A DNA stretch of 64,000 bases from Pseudonocardia sp. N23 (GCF_002583555.1 NZ_BEGX01000006.1:1-64000), one strand, 5' to 3'; positions 1 through 11,200 are shown, counted from the stretch's first letter. The notes: a model not told the origin generated them from the letters alone. Translations and numbers: made by a program.

Positions 1-9
1 TGAAATTCA

Positions 10-57
10 GGGGAATGGTTTCGGACTTCGGTCCGGAACCATTCCCCTTTTTTTTTT
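10..57 (+). terminator. Strong intrinsic terminator
   Basis: A 17-bp nearly perfect stem (10-26 with 31-47, one G-T wobble) closed by a TTCG tetraloop is followed at once by ten T residues (48-57). This is a textbook factor-independent terminator and the only one in the window with a long T tract. It must end a plus-strand transcript whose gene lies before the window. Confidence 0.93.
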
Positions 58-380
58 GTGCCCATTTTCAGGGCTACTGATCATTCGCGGCGGTCCGAGA
101 GTGTGCGGGTCTCATGTTGGGCGTGCCGGCGGCGGGTTGGGTGGTTCGCATCGAACCGACGCCGCTTTGCCGCATCATCGACACCCGAGCCGGTTTGCGA
201 CATGGTGAGGCCGCGCAGCGGGTAGCCCGGGTGCCGGAATCGACTGTCGTCGACCGCTCGGCGTTGCGCAGGTCGCAGCGGACGACAAACCGACCCGCAA
301 GTCGCTCGATCAGCTCGTCTTCCCCAGAAACGACAGGTCGTGCCGAGAAGCAGCCGCGCAGGGTCGCCCGGCGTGCCTGA

Positions 381-407
381 GGTGACGTCGGACAGCGCGA
401 CGTCACC
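381..407. repeat. Perfect inverted repeat, 10-bp arms
   Basis: GGTGACGTCG (381-390) and CGACGTCACC (398-407) are exact inverse complements around a 7-base spacer. No T tract follows, so it is more likely a protein-binding dyad or RNA hairpin than a terminator. Function unknown. Confidence 0.7.
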
Positions 408-420
408 GACCGGAACGGGA

Positions 421-438
421 GTCTCCCCGCGGGGAGAC
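421..438. repeat. Perfect 18-bp palindrome
   Basis: GTCTCCCCGCGGGGAGAC is fully self-complementary with no spacer. It lies 13 bases after the preceding inverted repeat in the same non-coding stretch. A dimeric regulator operator is possible; nothing in the sequence identifies the protein. Confidence 0.7.
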
Positions 439-648
439 CGCGCGAGGCGGTGCGAGGTGCGACTCGTCGTTCTCGCCGGTGACGCCGGCGGGGCCCGATC
501 GGTCGGTGGTGCCCGGAGGTGGATGGGATGCGTTGCCGCCGTTGGGTGATCGATCGTGGGACGGACCCCGGGCAGCGTCGTGGTCCCGGGCCGGGGAGGG
601 CATACCGGGACGACAGTTCGGGCGTCGCCGGTTCGGGTTCGCCGCAGG

Positions 649-657
649 TTGTCCACA
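649..657 (+). promoter_or_regulatory. DnaA-box-like 9-mer upstream of ssb
   Basis: TTGTCCACA matches the high-GC actinobacterial form of the DnaA box (TTRTCCACA). It is about 100 bases upstream of the ssb paralogue start. Only one copy is seen, so it is not a replication origin; DnaA control of the downstream gene is an inference. Confidence 0.4.
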
Positions 658-757
658 ACGATGTCAGCTGTCCCCAGATCGCGCCGGCGGACGCCCGGGG
701 CCGCCCCCGCTCGCGATGATCGTTCCCAGACACCCGGTCCGAACAGGGAGAACAACG

Positions 758-1327
758 GTGAACGAGATCTACACGACCATCGTGGGCAACGTGGCATCGA
801 CGCCGATGCGCCGACGGACGGCAGACGGCACCGACCTGGCCAGCTTCCGGCTGGCCAGCAACGTCCGGCGCTTCGACCGCGACGCCGGCGAGTGGGTGAC
901 CTCGGGGACGTCGTACGTGACGGTCACCGCGTGGCGCCGGCTGGGCGTGAACGTCGGTGCGTCGTTCGTGAAGGGCGACCCGGTGGTGGTCTACGGCCGC
1001 CTGTCGACGCGTGAGTACACCACGAAGGAGGGCGACAGCCGGATCGACGTCGAGATCGACGCGAACGCGATCGGCCCTGACCTGTCGCGCTGCACCGCCG
1101 CGGTGTCGCGTCCGCGACCGCAGTCCGGAGTGCCCGGTTCCGATGCGGCGCAGGACCTCCCCGCCCCGAGAGACGGGGACGCGTCGGACGAGGAGGTCGA
1201 CGGTGAGCTCGACGAAGAGCTGAGGATTGCGATCGCGGACGACGTCGAGGCGCACGCCGACGGCGCCCCGACGGAGGTCTCCGACGACCCGTGGAGCCTC
1301 GCTGCACAGCCCGCGACGGTCGGCTGA
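758..1327 (+). CDS. ssb: Single-stranded DNA-binding protein (ssb paralogue)
   Basis: A 189-residue protein with an N-terminal OB-fold (residues about 1-110: NEIYTTIVGNVAS, FRLASNVRR, SYVTVTAWRRLG, KGDPVVVYGRLSTREY), which binds single-stranded DNA during replication, repair or recombination. GTG start chosen because CAGGGAG lies 7-8 bases upstream and the protein then begins exactly at the OB-fold; the same frame is open further upstream but without signals. The C-terminal third is acidic and low in complexity, but the usual DDDIPF-type tip that recruits partner proteins is absent; it ends AAQPATVG. It is therefore probably the accessory SSB of actinobacteria rather than the essential one, which normally sits with rpsF/rpsR. 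The next gene is ettA, a common neighbour. Confidence 0.9.
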   Translation: MNEIYTTIVGNVASTPMRRRTADGTDLASFRLASNVRRFDRDAGEWVTSGTSYVTVTAWRRLGVNVGASFVKGDPVVVYGRLSTREYTTKEGDSRIDVEIDANAIGPDLSRCTAAVSRPRPQSGVPGSDAAQDLPAPRDGDASDEEVDGELDEELRIAIADDVEAHADGAPTEVSDDPWSLAAQPATVG

Positions 1328-1404
1328 CCTGGTTCCGGCCGGCATCCGGGCGGTGCCTCGTGCCCGCCCGGGTGCACCGGACAACGGCGTCGTCAGGAGC
1401 GTTA

Positions 1405-1410
1405 CTACCA
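1405..1410 (+). promoter_or_regulatory. -10 box for a leaderless ettA transcript
   Basis: TACCAT fits the actinobacterial TAnnnT -10 element and ends 8 bases before the ettA GTG, so the transcript should start at or next to the start codon. No good Shine-Dalgarno sequence is correctly spaced from this GTG, which agrees with leaderless initiation. Confidence 0.5.
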
Positions 1411-1418
1411 TCGGGCTC

Positions 1419-3095
<1,677 letters not shown>

Positions 3096-3178
3096 GAGCG
3101 ATCCCGCGTCGGCGCGGTGATCTTCGTAAGGCGTGCCGGTCGGTCCCCGGGGTGCCTCGTTCCGCGGGAGGCTGCTGC

Positions 3179-6100
3179 GTGTCGACGGTCAGGTCCGGAC
3201 GTGGGACGGACACCTCGGATCCGGCTCAGGCGCTGCTCGTCGCCGCGGCCGGATCGCGGTGGTCCCGTCCGGACCTGACGGCCACGTTCGGCCGTCTCGC
3301 GGCCGAGCAGGCCCGCGACGATGCGACGTGGGTCCTCGCCGCGGGGTGGACGCTGCACGGGCGTGCAGCCATCGGCGACGCCCGCGACGAAGCTGCCGCG
3401 GTGCTCACACAGCTCGAGGGCGGCGTCCGGCGCGACTTGGCTCGGGGCGCCGACGGTGCACGGCTACGGGCCGAGCTCGCCGGGGTCGCCCGCGACCACG
3501 GTTCGGCGGGCGTCGCGCGGCTCCTGCTCGACGGGTTGCTGCGCGACGCCTCGACTCCCGTCGACGTCCGGTTCGACGCGCTGGTGGCGCGCGCACGGGC
3601 GTCGCTGTCCGACGGGCCGGACAGGCTCGAGCAGCTGCTCAGCCCTATCGACGCCGTGGCACGCGAGGTCGCGGGCAACGCCGCCGCGGCGACCGCGGAG
3701 CTGTTGCGGGCCGCGGCCGAGCGGGCGCACTCGCGCCACCACATCGCCGCCGACCGCGCCCGAGCCGCCATGGGCCTGCTGGGCTGGCGCCGCGACCGTC
3801 CCACCGAGGCGACCGAGTCCGACCACCTCACCGCCGCGCTGGCGACCCAGTGGATCGGCGCCCTCCTCGACGCCGGAGCGATACGTGAGGCCCGGGCTGC
3901 CGCCGACGAGGTCGCGCCCCGGCTCGACGTCGACGGCCTCGCGAGCCGCCAGCTCGCGCAGCTGCGGCTGACGTGCGCGCGGGCGACGTCGCGTCCGTCC
4001 GGCACCATCGACGCACTGGAGCGGGCCGCAGCCGATGCCGGCGCGGCCGGTGCTCCCGACCTCGAGAGTGCCTGCCGCGCCGCACTCGCCGAACTCCACG
4101 AGGCCTCGGGCAGGCTCGGCCAGGCGCGGTCGCAGCTGCGGCTGCGCAGGCGGTCCGACGAGGACGACCGACGGCGGGCCGAGGAGTTCCGTGCCGGTGC
4201 ACCGCTGCTCGCCGCGCTGGCCGACACCCGCCCGGGTACCGGGACGAGGTCCGGGCGCCCGGCCGCTGCTCGCCGCACCGACAGGACGTCCGTCGGCACG
4301 CGGGTCCCCGAAGCCGTCGGCGCCGCCCACCGTGACCCCGCGGGAGCGCGGACGGACCCGCGGGGCGTCGACCGCCCTGGCGCGCGACAGGCGCCTCGCG
4401 GCCGCCCCGGGGGCGGGCCGGGGCCGTCGCGGGACGTGCTGTCGGGGACGGTCCTCGACTCGGCGGTCCCCGTCGCGCACGACCCCGAGGTCGGGACGCC
4501 GCTGGCCCCCGACACCGCCGCGGATGCCGGGACGACCGCAACGGCGCCGGGTGCCGACGCGGGGACCGGCCCGACCTCCCGCCGCCGGCGGGTCGAGAAC
4601 CCCGTCCGGGCCGACCGCGGTCGGCCCGCAGTGGACGACACACCCGCAACCGGACGTGTCTCCGGGCTGTCGACCGGCCCGCGCGGAACCCGGCCCGATG
4701 GCTCCGACAGTGGCCTCCCGCCGGGCAGTGGCCTCCCGACGGGCAGTGGCCTCCCGACGGGCAGTGGCCTCCCGACGGGCAGTGGCCTCCCGACGGTGAG
4801 TGGTGTCCCCACGGGCAGCGGCTCCGCTACGGGCAGTGGCCTCCCGACGCGCAGCGCGACCGAGGCCGCGCCCAGTGCCGTCAGCCGGCGCACCTCCCGG
4901 ATGTCGTCGCCGATGGGCGATGCGTTGATGGCAGAGCTGCGCCGCGCCGGGACCCTCACCGACGAGGCCTGGGACGACCGTGAGGAGGCGTCGCGATTCC
5001 GGAGGTGGAGCACCGAGGTCGCGGCCGCGGTCGAACGGGCGGCACCCCCGCGCAGGGACCCGGCCCCCTCCGAGCCCCTGAGTGCGCGGGCGGAGGGCGC
5101 CTCGCCTGCGCTCGCCGTGTCCGACGCCGCCGCCGATGCCGCGGCGTGGCTCGCCAAGGCGATCGCCGAGATCGACGAGGTGTGGGGCCGGCCCGAGGAG
5201 AAGGCAGGTCGCCGACGGCGGGCGTCGGCCGACGAGGAGCCGGCGGCGACGGGTCGGCGCCGCCGGGCTGCCGCCGACGACGCGCCGAGCGCCCCCGCTC
5301 CCGGGGGCCGGCGTCATCGCGCCCCCGCCGACGAGGTCGCTGGTGTCGAGGTGGCGACGGGACGGCGGCACCGTGCTGCCGAGGACGCGACGGCTCCTGC
5401 GCCGGGCGAGGCCGCGCCCGAGACGCACGCTCCGAAGTCAGGCGGGCGACGTCGCCGGGCCGACGGTGAGCCGGCGACGGTCGCCGCCGAGCCACCGGGA
5501 CTCGGTACGACGCGCAGCGCCCGGCAGCATCGGGCTGCGGACGCGGCCGTCGTCGGTGTGGAGACCGATGCCGCGGCGATGGCACTGGCACGGTGGTACC
5601 CGCGGTCGCCGATCGAGGAGTCGGCACTGCGGGCGGTCGCCAGGGAGCGCGAAGCCGCGGCCGGGCCGGAGGTCGGGGAGCGTGAACCGGTCGGCGACGG
5701 TCCCCCGGACCGGGACGAGCGGACGCCCACTCGGGCCTCCCGCCGCGCGCGGCGGGAGGCTGAGGAGCGGCGCGAGACCGTTGGTCGTGCCCGGGGCAGC
5801 CACAGGGCTGGGAACACGGACGACACCGAGGTTCGCAGGCAGACCGGGCACCGCGGCGCACATGTAGGTCCCGGGCACGACGACGAGCCGCCCGGCGGGC
5901 TCGGCGATCCGGCCCCGCGCGGCGACGACGAAGTGCGCGACGGGTTCGCCGGTACGAGCCCGCATGCCGGGCGCGACGGGAATCGCCTGGGCGCCGATCT
6001 CCGTGGCGACGCCCGGCACGGCGAACGCGTGGGCGGCCACCGACGAGCCGAGGACCAGGGTTCGCGCGGAGACAGCGCGGACGGCAGCCACGACCGCGAC

Positions 6101-8083
6101 CCGCTCGACGTCCTGGACCCGCTGGGCGACCGGGAGCGAGCGGGGGACGCGGGTGCGGACTGTCGCGGGCACGTGAACGGCCATGGCCGCGCCGATCGCA
6201 CCGGCGGGCGAGGCAGCGGTTCCGACGCACCGGGCCCCCTCCGCCCACCGCGCCGGAACCAGGCATCGGACGGTGGCCAGCGGTCGGACGGCGGCCAGCG
6301 GTCGGACGGCGGCCAGAGGTCGGACGGCGGCCAGAGGTCGGACGGCGGCCAGAGGTCGGACGGCGGACAGGCGTCGGACGGCGGCCAGAGGTCGGACGGC
6401 GGCCCGGCGCCCGACAGCGGCCGGGTGTCCGGGCGCGGCCGGACATCGAGCCGCGGACGCGCCCAGACCCTCGTGGACCCGCTCGTCGAGGACGTCGAAC
6501 CCGCTACCCGCGCTGTGGAGCATGCCGTCGGCGAGGTGTCGGTCGTGGTGGACCTCGTGTCGGGGGACCAGCGGGTCGGCGGGTCGGCGGCGTCGGTCGC
6601 GTTGCGGCGCATCGCGCGCCGGGCCGGAGCGACCCTGCCCACGGGTGCGACCCTGCGGGGCGGGGAGAACGTCGTGACCGTCGGGTTCCCCGGCCTCGAC
6701 CGCGCGGGGGCTGTGGCGTGGGTGCATTCCGTGCTCGAGGACCTCGCGGCCGGTCTCCCGGCGGCGCGCGAGCTCGACGGTGCGTTCCTGCGGGCCGCGG
6801 TCGTCGGCGCCGACGGGGTGCGCGGGGCACAGATCCTGCACAACCTGGGGACGCACCCGGTCGCGCGGCCCGTGACCGAGACCGGCGGGAACCCGGTGGA
6901 ACGCGTCGCGGCAGCGCGGGCGGCGCGTCGGATGACACGACCCCGGGACCGTTCCGGCGCCGAGGACACGATGCAGTTCGGACCCGTTGCAGGAGGGCCC
7001 GTTGCCGGAGGGCCCGTTGCCGGAGGGCCCGTTGCCGGAGGGCCCCTTGCCGGAGGGCCCCTTGCCGGACAGCCCGGCGACGGACTCCGCGCTGGCCCGG
7101 GTCTGCCGCCGGGCCCGGCAACGGAACCCACAGCCCAGCACGGCGGTCGGCAGCGCCCCGGGCGGCACCGGGATCACGGCCTCGATGCCGCCGCCTCCGC
7201 ACCCGGTGACGACGATCTCGGACAGGGAGGCGGTGGACGACACCGCGGCCACCAGACCGACCGCGGGGGCCCGCGCGCCTCGGTTGCCGCGGCCGGAGCG
7301 GCTGTCGGGGAGGGAACGGCCGGCAGGGCCGGAACAGGTGCCGGAGCCGGAACGGCTGCCAGGGTCCGAACACCTGCCAGGGTCCGAACACCTGCCGGGG
7401 TCCGAACACCTGCCGGGGTCCGAACACCTGCCGGGGTCGGAACAGCTGCCGGAGTCGGAACAGCTGCCGGAGTCGGAGTGGCTGCGGGGGCCGCAACAAC
7501 GGCCGGAGGCGGACCGGCTGCCGGAGCCGGTACCGCTGCCGGAACCGGACCGGGCGCTGGTGACGCCGACGGCGCGGGGTTCGGAGAGGTCGCCGGAACC
7601 GGAGGACAGGCTGCCGGAGTCGGAGTCGGAGTCGGAGTCGGAGTCGGAGTCGGAGCGGGCGCCGGGCCCGGAGCGGCGGACGGGCTCGGAGCGAGGGACG
7701 GCGAGGCGCAGGTCGTCGACGTCGACATCCTCGATCCACGTCCGGCGGACGGTGGCCGGCGCCGGCTGCGGCCCGACCCGCAGGACGGCCCGGCCTGTGA
7801 CCCTCCTCGTGCCGCACCCACCGGGGGCCGGCGCCGTCGACGGGACACGGACGCCGTGGCCGACCCCGTGGACGGGAGCGAACCCGCCGCCCCGGCCCCG
7901 GCGCCGTCGGCCGGCCGACCTCCTCAGGGCCCGCCCGGCGCCGAGCCGGCACCGCAGGGTGACACGGCAGAACCGGCACCGCAGGCCGACACGGCAGAGC
8001 CGGCGGACGAGGAGCCGGACATCGAGTCGCTCGGCCTCGCGGATCTCCTCGCGGGTGCGATGGCCGCGTACCGGGGGATGTGA
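3179..8083 (+). CDS. Giant repeat-rich protein with probable degenerate GGDEF domain
   Basis: A 1,634-residue protein. GTG start chosen for the GGGAGG site 7 bases upstream. Residues about 1-350 are Ala/Leu/Arg-rich and look alpha-helical, perhaps TPR-like. Residues about 350-1100 are a disordered linker with [12 protein letters not shown]-type elements and tandem repeats. Residues about 1115-1195 resemble a GGDEF domain: a VSVVVDL strand, LRRIARRAGATLP, then LRGGENVVTVGFPG and a closing helix. GGEN at 1161-1164 replaces GGDEF/GGEEF, so the second acidic residue is lost and cyclase activity is unlikely. The tail holds more repeats, then a conserved-looking end (ESLGLADLLAGAMAAYRGM). No signal peptide or membrane helix. 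Frames on the other strand are also open because of composition and repeats. Function unknown; a c-di-GMP-related or scaffold role is conjecture. Confidence 0.75.
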   Translation: MSTVRSGRGTDTSDPAQALLVAAAGSRWSRPDLTATFGRLAAEQARDDATWVLAAGWTLHGRAAIGDARDEAAAVLTQLEGGVRRDLARGADGARLRAELAGVARDHGSAGVARLLLDGLLRDASTPVDVRFDALVARARASLSDGPDRLEQLLSPIDAVAREVAGNAAAATAELLRAAAERAHSRHHIAADRARAAMGLLGWRRDRPTEATESDHLTAALATQWIGALLDAGAIREARAAADEVAPRLDVDGLASRQLAQLRLTCARATSRPSGTIDALERAAADAGAAGAPDLESACRAALAELHEASGRLGQARSQLRLRRRSDEDDRRRAEEFRAGAPLLAALADTRPGTGTRSGRPAAARRTDRTSVGTRVPEAVGAAHRDPAGARTDPRGVDRPGARQAPRGRPGGGPGPSRDVLSGTVLDSAVPVAHDPEVGTPLAPDTAADAGTTATAPGADAGTGPTSRRRRVENPVRADRGRPAVDDTPATGRVSGLSTGPRGTRPDGSDSGLPPGSGLPTGSGLPTGSGLPTGSGLPTVSGVPTGSGSATGSGLPTRSATEAAPSAVSRRTSRMSSPMGDALMAELRRAGTLTDEAWDDREEASRFRRWSTEVAAAVERAAPPRRDPAPSEPLSARAEGASPALAVSDAAADAAAWLAKAIAEIDEVWGRPEEKAGRRRRASADEEPAATGRRRRAAADDAPSAPAPGGRRHRAPADEVAGVEVATGRRHRAAEDATAPAPGEAAPETHAPKSGGRRRRADGEPATVAAEPPGLGTTRSARQHRAADAAVVGVETDAAAMALARWYPRSPIEESALRAVAREREAAAGPEVGEREPVGDGPPDRDERTPTRASRRARREAEERRETVGRARGSHRAGNTDDTEVRRQTGHRGAHVGPGHDDEPPGGLGDPAPRGDDEVRDGFAGTSPHAGRDGNRLGADLRGDARHGERVGGHRRAEDQGSRGDSADGSHDRDPLDVLDPLGDRERAGDAGADCRGHVNGHGRADRTGGRGSGSDAPGPLRPPRRNQASDGGQRSDGGQRSDGGQRSDGGQRSDGGQRSDGGQASDGGQRSDGGPAPDSGRVSGRGRTSSRGRAQTLVDPLVEDVEPATRAVEHAVGEVSVVVDLVSGDQRVGGSAASVALRRIARRAGATLPTGATLRGGENVVTVGFPGLDRAGAVAWVHSVLEDLAAGLPAARELDGAFLRAAVVGADGVRGAQILHNLGTHPVARPVTETGGNPVERVAAARAARRMTRPRDRSGAEDTMQFGPVAGGPVAGGPVAGGPVAGGPLAGGPLAGQPGDGLRAGPGLPPGPATEPTAQHGGRQRPGRHRDHGLDAAASAPGDDDLGQGGGGRHRGHQTDRGGPRASVAAAGAAVGEGTAGRAGTGAGAGTAARVRTPARVRTPAGVRTPAGVRTPAGVGTAAGVGTAAGVGVAAGAATTAGGGPAAGAGTAAGTGPGAGDADGAGFGEVAGTGGQAAGVGVGVGVGVGVGAGAGPGAADGLGARDGEAQVVDVDILDPRPADGGRRRLRPDPQDGPACDPPRAAPTGGRRRRRDTDAVADPVDGSEPAAPAPAPSAGRPPQGPPGAEPAPQGDTAEPAPQADTAEPADEEPDIESLGLADLLAGAMAAYRGM
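4706..4849 (+). repeat. 18-bp tandem repeat, 8 units (encodes GSGLPT)
   Basis: Eight in-phase 18-bp units encode six-residue blocks, mostly GSGLPT; units 6 and 7 are diverged (VSGVPT, GSGSAT). Lies in the linker of the 1,634-residue protein. Four central units are almost identical, implying recent slippage or unequal exchange. Confidence 0.9.
6260..6403 (+). repeat. 18-bp tandem repeat, 8 units (encodes QRSDGG)
   Basis: Eight in-phase 18-bp units: QASDGG, five QRSDGG, QASDGG, QRSDGG. Located just before the GGDEF-like domain of the large protein. Unit length is a multiple of three, so copy-number change keeps the frame. Confidence 0.9.
6980..7069 (+). repeat. 15-bp tandem repeat, 6 units (encodes GPVAG)
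   Basis: Six in-phase 15-bp units encoding GPVAG (last two GPLAG), starting about 90 residues after the GGDEF-like domain of the large protein. Confidence 0.9.
7358..7483 (+). repeat. 18-bp tandem repeat, 7 units (ARVRTP to AGVGTA)
   Basis: Seven in-phase 18-bp units that grade from ARVRTP through AGVRTP to AGVGTA and AGVGVA. The gradient of sequence change along the array suggests successive duplication with drift. Confidence 0.88.
7616..7651 (+). repeat. 6-bp tandem repeat, 6 units (encodes Gly-Val)
   Basis: Six perfect GGAGTC hexamers encoding (GV)6 in the C-terminal part of the large protein. A hexamer run is a likely site of length variation between strains without loss of frame. Confidence 0.9.
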
Positions 8084-8176
8084 ACAGACGTCGACCGGCG
8101 CGGGCAGGGCCGTGTGGCTCCACCGGATGTCCACGGGCGGGCCGGGACCGCGGGGGTCGATCATCCGCGCGCACCC

Positions 8177-8182
8177 TAGGGT
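8177..8182 (+). promoter_or_regulatory. -10 box upstream of gdh
   Basis: TAGGGT matches TAnnnT and lies 36 bases before the gdh ATG, giving a short leader of about 30 bases. The context CCTAGGGT recurs in front of ddl. No clear -35 element is seen. Confidence 0.4.
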
Positions 8183-8218
8183 GAGGCGTCAGTCATCGAC
8201 CGACTGGAGCCACGCCTG

Positions 8219-11200
8219 ATGAGCAGGACCGGATCCGACGCCGGAACCCTCGACGCGGGCGATTCCGCCTCGCGTCCCGACGCAGCCCACGCGAGTGACG
8301 AGCCGGGTGACGCGCTCGGCCGCGTCTATCTGCGGCAGACGGCCGTCGAGGACGATCGGGCCACCCCCGCTGAGCGGCCCGACCCGGCGCGGCTGGCGGC
8401 GCGGGCGAGCGAGGTCGCGGCGACCCGGGTTCCGGGCGAGTCGATCGTGCGGGTGTCGCGGGAGCAGGGCGGTCCGTCGGTCGACATCGTCACCGACGAC
8501 ATGCCCTACCTCGTCGAGTCGGTGCTCTTCGCGGTGCGGCACGCGGGCGGGGAGGTGGCGCGGCTGGTGCACCCGGTCGTCGTCGTGCGCCGCGACGGTT
8601 CCGGTGCCCTGCGTGAGGTGCTCGACACCGCGGACCCGGACGCGCCACCGGCGGGTGCGCTGGTCGAGTCGTGGATGCACGTCGACCTGGCGGCCCCGGT
8701 GTCGGACGCCGACGTGCTGCGCGACGAGGTGCTCGCTGCGCTGCGCGACGTGCGTGACGTCGTCGCCGACGGGCCGCCGATCGCGGATCGGGCGCGTCGG
8801 GTCGCGGACGGGCTGGCCGCGTCGGCGCCGGCGGCGGGCCGGGCGGCCTGGAACTCCGCCGACGTCGCCGATCTGCTGCGCTGGCTCGCCGACGGCCACT
8901 TCACGTTCCTGGGCTACCGCCACCACGTCGTCACGGCGGACGGGACGTCGCGCCCCGACGCCCACTCGGCGCTGGGTGTGCTGCGCGGCCTGCCACCCGT
9001 CGGTGACGGCTTCGCGTGGGCGGGGCAGGCGGAGCTGGAGCAGCTCGTCTTCACCCGCGCGGAGATCCCGGGCCGGGTGCTGCGCCCGGTGCACCCCTGC
9101 TACGTCGGCGTGCGGACGTTCGACGCGCACGGGCGCATCATCGGCGAGCACCGGTTCGTCGGCATGCTGACGGTCTCGGCGACCCATGAGGACGTCCTGG
9201 ACATCCCGCTGATCGAGCGCCGGGTGCGGCGGGCGATCGGCCTGGCCGGGTTCCCGCTGGCGTCGTACTCGGGGCAGCGGATGCTCGAAGTCGTCTCGGG
9301 GCTACCGCGCGAGGAGCTGTTCGGCACCTCGGAGCAGGTGCTGTGCGACATCGCGCTGGGCGTGCTCAAGGCCGCGGGCCGGCGCGGGGTGCAGGTGTTC
9401 CTGCGTCCCGACCCGTACGGCCGGTTCGTGTCGTGCCTGGTCTACGTCCCGCGCGACCGCTACACGACGGCGGCGCGGCTCGCGATGGCGGCGGTGCTGC
9501 GGGAGCGGCTCGGCGGCACCGACGTCGACTACACGGCGCGGGTGAGCGAGGCGAGCCTGGCGCTGGTGCAGTTCACCGTGCACCGCGATCCGACGGCGGC
9601 GGCCCACGAGCTGCCCGATCCGGTGAGGCTCGCCGACGAGCTGGCCGAGGCGATCCGCACGTGGGACGACCGGCTGGTCGCGACGTTGGGCGCCGTCGCG
9701 GTGCCGGAGCTGCTCGCGGGGATCCCGGACTCGTACAAGGCGTCGGTGGGGGCCGCGCAGGCGGTCGAGGACCTGAGGCACGTGCTGTCGCTGGAACCGG
9801 GCGGCTTCGCGGTGCGTCTGTACACGAGCGGCGCCGACGGAAGGAGCGGGGAGAAGCGGTTCACGCTCTACCTGGCCGACGCGCCGGTGACGCTCACCGC
9901 GGTGCTGCCGGTCCTGCAGCAGCTGGGTGTCGAGGTGCTCGACGAGCGGCCCGCCGAGTTCGTGCGTCCCGACGGCCACCGCTGCTGGGTCTACGACTTC
10001 GGGCTGGCCCTCGCGGGGAGCCCGTGGCCGACCGGCGACGGCTCCGGTGGCTTCTGCGCGGCGTTCTCGGCGGCCTGGCGCGGCGACACCGAGACCGACC
10101 GTTTCAGCGCGCTCGTGCTGGGTGCGGGCCTGCACTGGCGGGAGGTCGCGCTGCTGCGCGCCTACGGCCGCTACTCGCGTCAGCTCGGCAGCCTGTTCGG
10201 ACAGAACTACCTGGCCGACGTGCTGCACTCCCACCCCGAGATCGCGCGCGGGCTCGTGGCGCTGTTCCGGGCCCGGTTCGACCCGGCGCCGGAGGCCGAC
10301 GCCCGCACCGCCGCGACGGAGGCGGCGCTGGGGCACGTGACGTCGCTGATCGACGACGTCGCGGGGCTCGACGCCGACCGCATCCTGCGCGGCTACCTCG
10401 GCATGATCACCGCGACGTTGCGCACCAACTGGTTCCGCGACCGGCCGTTCTTCTCGTTCAAGATCGACCCGGCGGCGGTGCCGGACATGCCCAGCCCGCG
10501 GCCGAAGTTCGAGATCTTCGTGTACTCGCCGCGGGTCGAGGGCGTGCACCTGCGGTTCGGGCCTGTCGCGCGCGGCGGGCTGCGCTGGTCGGACCGCCCG
10601 CAGGACTACCGCACCGAGATCCTGGGACTGGTCAAGGCGCAGGCGGTGAAGAACGCCGTGATCGTGCCGGTGGGGGCGAAGGGCGGGTTCGTCGTCAAGG
10701 CGGCGCAGCCCGCGCCCGCTGAGGTCGAGGCCTGCTACCGGACGTTCGTCTCGGGCCTGCTCGACGTCACCGACAACCTCGTCGACGGCGCCACCGTCCC
10801 GCCGCCCGACGTGGTGCGTCACGACGGGGACGACGCCTACCTGGTCGTCGCGGCGGACAAGGGCACGGCGCGGTTCTCCGACGTCGCCAACGACGTCGCG
10901 GCGAGCTACGGCTTCTGGTTGGGCGACGCGTTCGCGTCCGGCGGGTCGGTCGGCTACGACCACAAGGCCATGGGCATCACCGCCCGCGGCGCGTGGGAGT
11001 CGGTGAAGCGGCACTTCGCCGAGACGGGCATCGACACCCAGAGCCACGACTTCACCGTCGCCGGGATCGGGGACATGTCCGGCGACGTGTTCGGCAACGG
11101 GATGCTGCTGTCCGAGCACATCCGGCTCGTTGCGGCGTTCGACCACCGGCACGTGTTCGTCGACCCCGACCCGGACGCGGCGCGCGGGATCGCCGAACGG

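Larger units (their letters stand above)
58..757. other. 700-base intergenic region, no supportable gene
   Basis: Open frames exist on both strands, but their products are Arg/Pro/Ser-rich, lack ribosome-binding sites and resemble no family I recognise. The stretch holds perfect inverted repeats (381-407, 421-438) and a DnaA-type 9-mer (649-657). It precedes the ssb paralogue, so part of it may be its promoter region. A plus-frame peptide around 160-200 loosely recalls the CRIIDTR-type motif of some secreted proteins but is too short to call. Confidence 0.6.

Noticed and set aside
141..380. Small plus-strand frame with CRIIDTR, resembling a motif of some secreted repeat proteins
   Set aside because: Only one short match, no signal peptide, no ribosome site and Arg/Ser-rich flanks; not enough for a gene or pseudogene call.
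4706..7651. Possible CRISPR array
   Set aside because: Units are short, directly adjoining and in-frame, without unique spacers; no cas genes are present.
5438..8164. A 900-codon open frame on the minus strand opposite the giant repeat protein
   Set aside because: The plus frame joins a good start, GGDEF-like domain and conserved-looking C-terminus without a stop; the minus frame consists largely of the same tandem repeats read backwards (SD, GP, PG runs). A short more hydrophobic stretch near 5850-6180 made me hesitate, but no motif or start supports a gene there.
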